Shown: positions 58,746 to 64,000 of the stretch, in pieces
Layout: each line of letters opens with the position of its first letter
Position numbering within the stretch: the first letter of the stretch is position 1
Assembly (NCBI GenBank): GCA_934725985.1
Contig: CAKVCX010000002.1
Coordinates: 248,001-312,000, forward strand
Length of the DNA stretch: 64,000 nucleotides
Reading direction: 5' to 3'
Origin: an uncultured Bacilli bacterium
GTDB lineage: Bacteria; Bacillota_I; Bacilli_A; RFN20; CAG-826
The notes under the pieces: generated by a model
Told to the model about the DNA's origin: nothing
The model's input: the letters and a program-made list of their open reading frames with translations, nothing else
Database searches by the model: none
Position numbers and translations under genes: made by a program

Positions 58746-60629
58746 TCATTTCTTTGTGGTTATTGCTTTTTCTATAAATTCAAATACTTGCTCAGGAAGC
58801 AAGCCGTATTTTGAAAGCTGGTTTGTGTAGGAATCTGAATCAATGAATGTATTGGGAATTGCCTTAATAAAGAGGTTACCTTTGAAATTTTTCTTTAATA
58901 AAGCCAAAGAAAGAATAGAAGCAAAGCCATTTTCTATTCCATATGCATCATAAACGAATACGTTTTTGTATTTAATAATTTTTTCTATTTCTATTTCTGG
59001 AACCATATTTAAATAAATAGGGTCAGAGAAAGAAATGTCTAAGTTATTTTTGGCCAATAGATTTAAAAGTTCCCTTCCTTTTTGCCCAACGCCTATAACT
59101 ATATTCTTTTTTGTAGATTCCCTTAAATATAAATAAGAAAAAGGTTTTATGTTTTCTTCCTCTTCCTGCTTGTCTTCAACTAATTCCCGGGAATAACGAA
59201 TGCAAAAAACACCATGCTCGTTTCTTAATGATTGCTTATATAAGGCTTTGGCAATAGGCTTAGTAGAAGGCTGAGTTAAGATTAGATTAGGGATGGAAGA
59301 TAGATAAGCTTCATCATATATTCCTTGATGGGTGTCGCCATTTTTCCCTACTAGGCCTGCTCTATCTATTAAAAGAGTTACAGGAACATTTAATCTCGCG
59401 CAGTCGTGGCTTAATTCATCATAGGCTCTTTGCAAGAATGTTGAATAAATCGTGACAATTGGATGAAAACCGTTTAAAGAGAGGGCTCCTGCTAAAGTTA
59501 AAGCGTGTTCTTCGGCAATTCCAACATCTAAGCATCTAGAAGGAAAATCCTTAAATGCTTTTTCTAATCCTGATCCTTTTAATGTTGCTGGAACAATTAG
59601 AAAGCTATTTTTAGTTTCCTTAAGTGCATCGTAAGTCAAATCTGAAAAGTAATGACTCCAAGAAATATAACCTGGATGAACATTTTTAGGCTTTCCGGTT
59701 TCTATGTTAAAAGGAGTCACACCGTGCCAATAACCACTTTCGTCATTTTCAGCTAATTTGTAGCCCTTTCCTTTAATGGTTCTAACATGAAGCACGACAG
59801 ATTTAGTACAAGAGAGGCTTCTTTTTAATGCTTTTTCTAATTCTTTTATGTCGTGTCCGTCAATTGGTCCAATATATGTATAGCCTAAATTATCAAACAA
59901 GGTAACCGGAACTAATCTTCTTTTCATGGCGTTTTTCATCGCGAAAGAAAAAGAATAGATTTTTTTGCCTAGTTCGGTACGAAACAAAACTCTACGATAC
60001 CTTTTTTTGAATTTGTTATAAACTTTGCCAGAAGAAATTTTCCTAAAGAATTTGCTTGTCCCACCTGTAGGCATGGAAATAGATCTATCGTTATCGTTTA
60101 GGATAATGATTACCTTGTGGCTTCTCGCACTTAAATCGTTAAGCCCTTCAAAGGCTAGTCCATTTACAATGCTAGCATCGCCTATTAAGGCTATAACATT
60201 ATAATTCTCGTTTTTAAAATCCCTAGCTATGGCAAATCCTTCCGCGGCAGAGATGGAAGTCGAAGAATGTCCTGCTTCATATGGATCGAAGATAGACTCT
60301 TTTATTTTTTGAAAGCCTGAGGAATACCCTGGACAATTTAAGTTTTCTAAACTTCTAAGACTTAGCAATTTATGGGTATAGCATTGATGCCCGACATCGA
60401 AAATTAATTTGTCTTTTGGAAAATTAAATACTCTATATAAGGCAACTGTTAATTCAACATCACCCAAATTAGAAGAAAGGTGCCCTCCATAATTAGAACA
60501 AGCTTCTATGATTTGTTGCCTAATAGAAAAACATAGAGATGATAATTGCTTATAATTTAAAGATTTTACCATTTCTGGACTTTTTAAGTCTTTTATTGAA
60601 AAAGTTTCGATTACATCATTGTTTTTCAT
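58746..60629 (-). CDS. dxs: 1-deoxy-D-xylulose-5-phosphate synthase
   Basis: 627 residues, thiamine-diphosphate enzyme starting the MEP pathway. TPP motif GDASIVNGLAFEGLNDL...ILNDN, N-terminal SSNLGDVELTVALYRVFN and DVGHQCYTHK, catalytic His in that block, and the Pyr domain DVGIAEEHALTLAGALSLNGFHP. No ribosome site exists: the 29 nt between the xseB stop and the dxs ATG consist only of TTAGTA repeats. Bacillus also has xseA-xseB-(ispA)-dxs; ispA is missing here. Confidence 0.95.
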   Translation of the reverse strand: MKNNDVIETFSIKDLKSPEMVKSLNYKQLSSLCFSIRQQIIEACSNYGGHLSSNLGDVELTVALYRVFNFPKDKLIFDVGHQCYTHKLLSLRSLENLNCPGYSSGFQKIKESIFDPYEAGHSSTSISAAEGFAIARDFKNENYNVIALIGDASIVNGLAFEGLNDLSARSHKVIIILNDNDRSISMPTGGTSKFFRKISSGKVYNKFKKRYRRVLFRTELGKKIYSFSFAMKNAMKRRLVPVTLFDNLGYTYIGPIDGHDIKELEKALKRSLSCTKSVVLHVRTIKGKGYKLAENDESGYWHGVTPFNIETGKPKNVHPGYISWSHYFSDLTYDALKETKNSFLIVPATLKGSGLEKAFKDFPSRCLDVGIAEEHALTLAGALSLNGFHPIVTIYSTFLQRAYDELSHDCARLNVPVTLLIDRAGLVGKNGDTHQGIYDEAYLSSIPNLILTQPSTKPIAKALYKQSLRNEHGVFCIRYSRELVEDKQEEEENIKPFSYLYLRESTKKNIVIGVGQKGRELLNLLAKNNLDISFSDPIYLNMVPEIEIEKIIKYKNVFVYDAYGIENGFASILSLALLKKNFKGNLFIKAIPNTFIDSDSYTNQLSKYGLLPEQVFEFIEKAITTKK

Positions 60630-60630
60630 A

Positions 60631-60658
60631 TACTAATTAAATACTAATATTCTACTAA
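60631..60658 (-). repeat. TTAGTA tandem element (3 copies, 11-nt period)
   Basis: Minus-strand TTAGTA at 60658-60653, 60647-60642 and 60636-60631, with 5-nt spacers GAATA and TTTAA. They fill the whole gap from xseB stop to dxs start. Confidence 0.75.
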
Positions 60659-60844
60659 TTATTTATCGGCTGTTGTTATCTCATTAATTTTGTTTTTAGT
60701 CGTTTCTAGTTCATCCGATAATGATTTTACAAGTTCTTTTCCTTGCTTAAATAAAGACAAAGTCTCTTCTAAAGGAAGATTAGATGTTTCTAGTTTATTA
60801 ACAATTTGTTCTAATTTGGTTAATCTATCTTCAAATTTTTCCAT
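60659..60844 (-). CDS. xseB: Exodeoxyribonuclease VII small subunit
   Basis: 61 residues, all-helical: FEDRLTKLEQIVNKLETSNLPLEETLSLFKQGKELVKSLSDEL, matching the whole family. Overlaps xseA by 14 nt, a usual arrangement. With xseA it forms the single-strand-degrading exonuclease VII. Confidence 0.95.
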   Translation of the reverse strand: MEKFEDRLTKLEQIVNKLETSNLPLEETLSLFKQGKELVKSLSDELETTKNKINEITTADK

Positions 60845-62051
60845 CAGTATTCTCCTTTATCTCTATGACCTTGCTTCTTATTATACCATCTTTTAAGGTT
60901 GTAATCGTGCTTACGCCTGCTTTGACTTGTTTTGTTGAAGTTAAGGGTTTTCCTTTTTCGTCGCTAGTAATGCTATAGCCTCTATTCAATACATTATATG
61001 GGCTTAGCAAGGCTAATCTTTCCTCAATAGATTTTACCCTCATTTCTAATTTAACAAAGTAAGAAGAAAAAGCCATATCAAGCCTGTGGTCAGTTTTGCT
61101 TATTTCTTCTTTTTTATGAACATAAAGCATTTCGGGATTTTTAAAATAACCTCTAGATGATAAAAGGGATAGCTTTAATAATAGGCTATCTATCTTGTTA
61201 TTCATTGCTTTGTTTAGTTTGTTATCATCATCAGCTAGATGCATTAATAAATCGTCTTTATTAGGCGTAGAAGCTATTGCGGCACCTGTTGGGGTTGATA
61301 CTCTTAAATCGGCGACTAAATCGGTTAAGGTAACGTCTATTTCGTGCCCAACGGCTGAGATAATTGGTTTTTTAAAATGGAATAAGGCTCTGATTAATGC
61401 TTCGTCATTAAATGCACTTAAATCTTCACTGCTTCCTCCCCCTCTGCCGATTATTAAGGTATCGATATCGTCTTTGCTAGCTTTTTCTAAAGCTTTGATA
61501 AGGCTTTTTGGAGCGTCTTTCCCTTGGACTAAGGACGAATAAATTCTTAATTCAACTAGAGGATACCTGTTACAAATATTAAATACTATATCTTTTAAGC
61601 CTGCCGAATTTGCCCCTGCAATTATCCCGATTGTATTAGGAAATTTTGGTATAGGCTTTTTATTCGATTCATCAAAAAGCCCTTCTTTCTTTAGCTTCTC
61701 GAAAAGCAATTTGACTTTCAAAGCCTCGCTTCCTAATCCGGTTTGTTCCATTTTTGAAACAATGAATGTATATGAGCCTCTAGGTGGGTAAACGTTTAAA
61801 CTACCTTTTACTAATACTTCTTCCCCATCTTTTGGCGAAAAGTTTAAATTGATTCTATTAGATCCCCACATTATACAAGAAAGAGTAGATTTATCGTCTT
61901 TTAAAGAAAAATAGGCATGGCCAGAAGGATAAACCTTATAATTGCTAATTTCGCCCTTTAAAAAAACCGAGTTAAATCGATCTTCACTTTCTAGAAACTC
62001 TTTTATGAGTAAATTGAATTCATATATGGACAAATAGCCTTTTTCATCCAT
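60831..62051 (-). CDS. xseA: Exodeoxyribonuclease VII large subunit
   Basis: 406 residues. N-terminal OB fold (FLKGEISNYKVYPSGHAYFSLKD), catalytic domain with GIIAGANSAGLKDI, DTLIIGRGGGSSEDLSAFNDE, ISAVGHEIDVTLTDLVADLRVSTPTGAA and a coiled-coil C-terminal third. A GANSAG variant replaces the more usual SxTGAA-type motif. Starts 4 nt after nusB. Confidence 0.95.
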   Translation of the reverse strand: MDEKGYLSIYEFNLLIKEFLESEDRFNSVFLKGEISNYKVYPSGHAYFSLKDDKSTLSCIMWGSNRINLNFSPKDGEEVLVKGSLNVYPPRGSYTFIVSKMEQTGLGSEALKVKLLFEKLKKEGLFDESNKKPIPKFPNTIGIIAGANSAGLKDIVFNICNRYPLVELRIYSSLVQGKDAPKSLIKALEKASKDDIDTLIIGRGGGSSEDLSAFNDEALIRALFHFKKPIISAVGHEIDVTLTDLVADLRVSTPTGAAIASTPNKDDLLMHLADDDNKLNKAMNNKIDSLLLKLSLLSSRGYFKNPEMLYVHKKEEISKTDHRLDMAFSSYFVKLEMRVKSIEERLALLSPYNVLNRGYSITSDEKGKPLTSTKQVKAGVSTITTLKDGIIRSKVIEIKENTDGKI

Positions 62052-62055
62052 TTAA

Positions 62056-62508
62056 TTATTTGCTTTCTCTATTTAAGATTTTATCCAAAATGGCATTGAC
62101 GAATTTATAGTCTTTTTCTTCTAGGTATGTTTTGGCTAATTTTATAGCTATATCTATTATGATTCCTTTATCGACTTTAGGATCGACATAGTAAAAATGA
62201 ACATATGAAAGGAGTAAGATAGCTTGTTCGACCCTATTAAGTCTAGAGAAAGTCCATTTTCTCATGTTCGCGTTAAATAATTCTATTGCCTTATCATATT
62301 CTTTAATGGCCATTATGGTTGTGGCTTTAACAAAGTAATCACATTCTGAATAAGGGGTTTCGCATAAAGAAGAAACGATGCTTTCGACATCGACTTTTTC
62401 TTTCATGTCTATATATGTTAGGACATCGTATATGGAAGTCATCGCAATTTTTTGCAATTGGTTTCTGCTAAGCTCTTCGTTTTCGTTTAGATCAAGTTCG
62501 TCTTCCAT
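62056..62508 (-). CDS. nusB: Transcription antitermination factor NusB
   Basis: 150 residues. Helical protein that with NusE(S10) binds boxA in rRNA leaders. Family pattern: SRNQLQKIAMTSIYDVL near the start and WTFSRLNRVEQAILLLSYVHFYY...KGIIIDIAIKLAKTYLEEKDYKFVNAILDKIL at the end. AAGGGAGA precedes the start. Followed by xseA-xseB-dxs as in Bacillus. Confidence 0.93.
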   Translation of the reverse strand: MEDELDLNENEELSRNQLQKIAMTSIYDVLTYIDMKEKVDVESIVSSLCETPYSECDYFVKATTIMAIKEYDKAIELFNANMRKWTFSRLNRVEQAILLLSYVHFYYVDPKVDKGIIIDIAIKLAKTYLEEKDYKFVNAILDKILNRESK

Positions 62509-62532
62509 AGGTATCTCCCTTTTGGCCGTGCT

Positions 62533-62541
62533 ATTGTAGCA
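62533..62541 (-). promoter_or_regulatory. Extended -10 promoter of nusB-xseAB-dxs
   Basis: Minus strand: TGCTACAAT (62541-62533), an extended -10 box; -35 is poor. Start would fall near 62526, leaving AAGGGAGA in an 18-nt leader. Confidence 0.6.
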
Positions 62542-62573
62542 TAAGTAGAAACATATATCTTCTATTTATTGAA

Positions 62574-63014
62574 TTATTTAATCTCTTTTGCCAATTCTTT
62601 TTTAGCTTTTTTATAGAATAGAATTCCTAGAGAAAGAATAAGCAAGATTACAAGATGAATTGAGATGGACCCTATGTAATAAGCTAATTGATAGGAAGAA
62701 TAGGCAAAAAACAAACAAATTGTGTCTATTAAATAAAATAGAAAGAAAACAATAAAATAGATTATTTTCCCTTTCGCTGAAAATAAAGAAGAAAACAAAC
62801 CAAAAAGTATAAACATTATGGACAAAGCAAAATATAAAAGTGGAATCTTCTTTGCTATATAAACAATGCTAAGCATCAAAAAAGTGCTAGGGTTATTAAA
62901 AAGAAAAAACAATAAAGAAGAAAAAAATGAAGCAAGGGTAACTATTAAAGGCAATAAAGATATTTTTTGATATTTAATTAAGGCTTTTTCAAAGGGCTTG
63001 ACGTTATTTTTCAT
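62574..63014 (-). CDS. Hypothetical four-helix membrane protein
   Basis: 146 residues, four hydrophobic helices (about 16-36, 42-67, 72-96 and 105-132) and a short basic C terminus. No family recognised. Its start overlaps the Asp23-family gene's stop by 4 nt, so they are co-translated. It occupies the interval where Bacillus has no gene between yqhY and nusB, so it is lineage-specific and may be a membrane partner of the Asp23-like protein. Confidence 0.7.
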   Translation of the reverse strand: MKNNVKPFEKALIKYQKISLLPLIVTLASFFSSLLFFLFNNPSTFLMLSIVYIAKKIPLLYFALSIMFILFGLFSSLFSAKGKIIYFIVFFLFYLIDTICLFFAYSSYQLAYYIGSISIHLVILLILSLGILFYKKAKKELAKEIK

Positions 63015-63343
63015 GCGATTTGAACTACTTTAATTTTCACATCATATGGAACGGTATCGCACATCATGGTAATAGCGGAGGCTACCTCTTTTTGGATATT
63101 TAAACAAGTTGATGTCACGGGAGTATCGCTACTTAATATGACGTCAATGGAAACAATGGCCCTGCCATCTTTTCCTAAAGTAACCTTAACTCCTTTATCA
63201 ACCGAAAATAAGGCTTTCTTTCGTTTTAAAGAAACGCCGCGAAATGAATTAACCGCCATAGTGGCAATGCTACAAATTGCGTTCGTGGAAATACCTATTT
63301 TTCCTAGTCTTCCATAATTATTGATAATAACGTAATCTTTCAT
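63011..63343 (-). CDS. Asp23/Gls24 family protein (YqhY-like)
   Basis: 110 residues, DUF322. YVIINNYGRLGKIGISTNAICSIATMAVNSFRGV and the VTLGKDGRAIVSIDVILS strands followed by CLNIQKEVASAITMMCDTVPYDVKIKVVQI are typical. YqhY lies beside accBC and nusB in Bacillus and has been linked to acetyl-CoA carboxylase control; here accB and accC are absent from this place, with a membrane gene instead. Confidence 0.88.
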   Translation of the reverse strand: MKDYVIINNYGRLGKIGISTNAICSIATMAVNSFRGVSLKRKKALFSVDKGVKVTLGKDGRAIVSIDVILSSDTPVTSTCLNIQKEVASAITMMCDTVPYDVKIKVVQIA

Positions 63344-63352
63344 ATAAAAATT

Positions 63353-64000
63353 CTACTTCCTTAACAAAAATAGGGCAATCTTTTCAGCTATTTGTTCTTT
63401 GCTAAATCCATATTTTTCCATTACATCATTTGGCTTGCCACTACTTCCAAAAACGTCGAGGCCAATGTTAAATTTCGCATATTTTCCCCAACCAAAGGTT
63501 GAAGCCATTTCAATGGATATTCTTTTTGCGTAAGGCAGAGCAAGGATATTCTCTTTTTCTTTTTCGTCTAATTGATCGAATTCTTCAAGGCAAGGAAGAG
63601 AAACTACATCGGCATGGATTCCTTTTTCTTCCAATAATGATGAGGCTTCAATGGATAAAGCGACTTCGCTTCCGCTAGATAGTAAGACACAATCCGGGTT
63701 GGCGAAGCTTTTTATTTTATATCCGCCTTTAATCGCCTTTTCTTTAGAACTGTTTTCTAATAATGGTAAATTTTGTCTTGATAAGATTATGGCTGTCGGC
63801 CCATCTATTCTAGAGAAAGCAAAATTATAAGCCGCTTCAACTTCCCTTTGATCACATGGACGCATAACGCGAAGATTTGGGATACTTCTTAACATTGCAA
63901 GTTGTTCAATCGGCTGGTGGGTTGGCCCATCTTCTCCAACGGCTAAGGAATCATGGGTGAATAAATAAACCACAGGCAAGTTTTGAAGTGCGGCCATTCT
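63353..64000 (-). CDS. tkt: Transketolase, C-terminal part (cut by window edge)
   Basis: About 215 residues visible, running off the right edge. Pyrimidine-binding domain HDSLAVGEDGPTHQPIEQLAMLRSIPNLRVMRPCDQREVEAAY, SRQNLP and the C-terminal domain with FGWGKYAKFNIGLDVFGSSGKPNDVMEKYGFS are all typical. It exchanges two-carbon units in the pentose phosphate pathway, supplying glyceraldehyde 3-phosphate, also the dxs substrate. The N-terminal TPP domain lies outside the window. Confidence 0.95.
   Translation of the reverse strand, partial: RMAALQNLPVVYLFTHDSLAVGEDGPTHQPIEQLAMLRSIPNLRVMRPCDQREVEAAYNFAFSRIDGPTAIILSRQNLPLLENSSKEKAIKGGYKIKSFANPDCVLLSSGSEVALSIEASSLLEEKGIHADVVSLPCLEEFDQLDEKEKENILALPYAKRISIEMASTFGWGKYAKFNIGLDVFGSSGKPNDVMEKYGFSKEQIAEKIALFLLRK

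Noticed and set aside
1..64000. CRISPR arrays, transposons, prophage genes, tRNA or rRNA genes
   Set aside because: Looked for on both strands; no direct-repeat array, transposase, phage structural gene or cloverleaf sequence was seen.

Overview
The window is AT-rich bacterial chromosome, almost wholly coding, with the gene repertoire and gene order of a low-GC Bacillota. TGA is used as a stop (for example ruvX at 3138-3140 and the small membrane protein at 16939-16941), so this is not the Mycoplasma genetic code. A NadD-YqeK fusion and an EF-P whose Lys loop lacks the usual KPGKG point to a Mollicutes-like or Erysipelotrichia/RF39-like branch of Bacilli. No species name can be supported from sequence alone.

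Layout. 0.1-4 kb: alaS (with the 3' end of a T-box), ruvX, yrzB and greA. 4-7.9 kb: comEA, comEC and holA, with rpsT on the other strand. 7.9-10 kb: a lineage-specific acyl-activating enzyme with its own carrier domain. 10-23.3 kb: fmt, a nuclease-helicase, lepA, a degenerate Fic protein, hemW and the hrcA-grpE-dnaK-dnaJ heat-shock operon with two CIRCE operators. 23.3-33 kb: rsmE, mtaB, rpmF, deoC, rpsU, a C39 peptidase/membrane protein, ybeY, cdd, era, recO and glyS. 33-44 kb: dnaG, rpoD, a second sigma-70 factor, trmK, ispH, cshB, nfo, ispG, rpmG, a metallo-hydrolase, efp and yneF. 44-53 kb: plsY, parE, parC and the yqeG-yqeH-yhbY-nadD/yqeK-rsfS ribosome-assembly cluster. 53.5-64 kb, all on the minus strand: an ABC transporter pair, deoB, xerD, dinB, dxs, xseB, xseA, nusB, an Asp23-family gene and the C-terminal part of transketolase. 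Much of this follows the Bacillus subtilis yqe/yqf/yqh order; genes that break that order are the lineage-specific ones.

The most informative non-coding element is a dif-like Xer recombination site at 53387-53414. It sits exactly where gene direction changes from mostly plus to entirely minus, so the window very probably spans the replication terminus. A tyrosine recombinase lies about 3 kb away.

Other unusual signals are an 11-nt-periodic TTAGTA repeat, whose multi-copy examples all lie within about 9 kb of dif; several genes whose sigma-A promoter ends 6-9 nt before the start codon (probable leaderless mRNAs); a terminator stem that contains the comEA Shine-Dalgarno; a paralogous sigma factor directly behind rpoD; a Fic-fold protein without catalytic residues; and a C39 peptidase-membrane protein without an ATPase domain. 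Metabolically the window shows MEP isoprenoid genes (dxs, ispG, ispH), deoxynucleoside salvage (deoB, deoC, cdd), DNA uptake (comEA, comEC) and fatty-acid activation.
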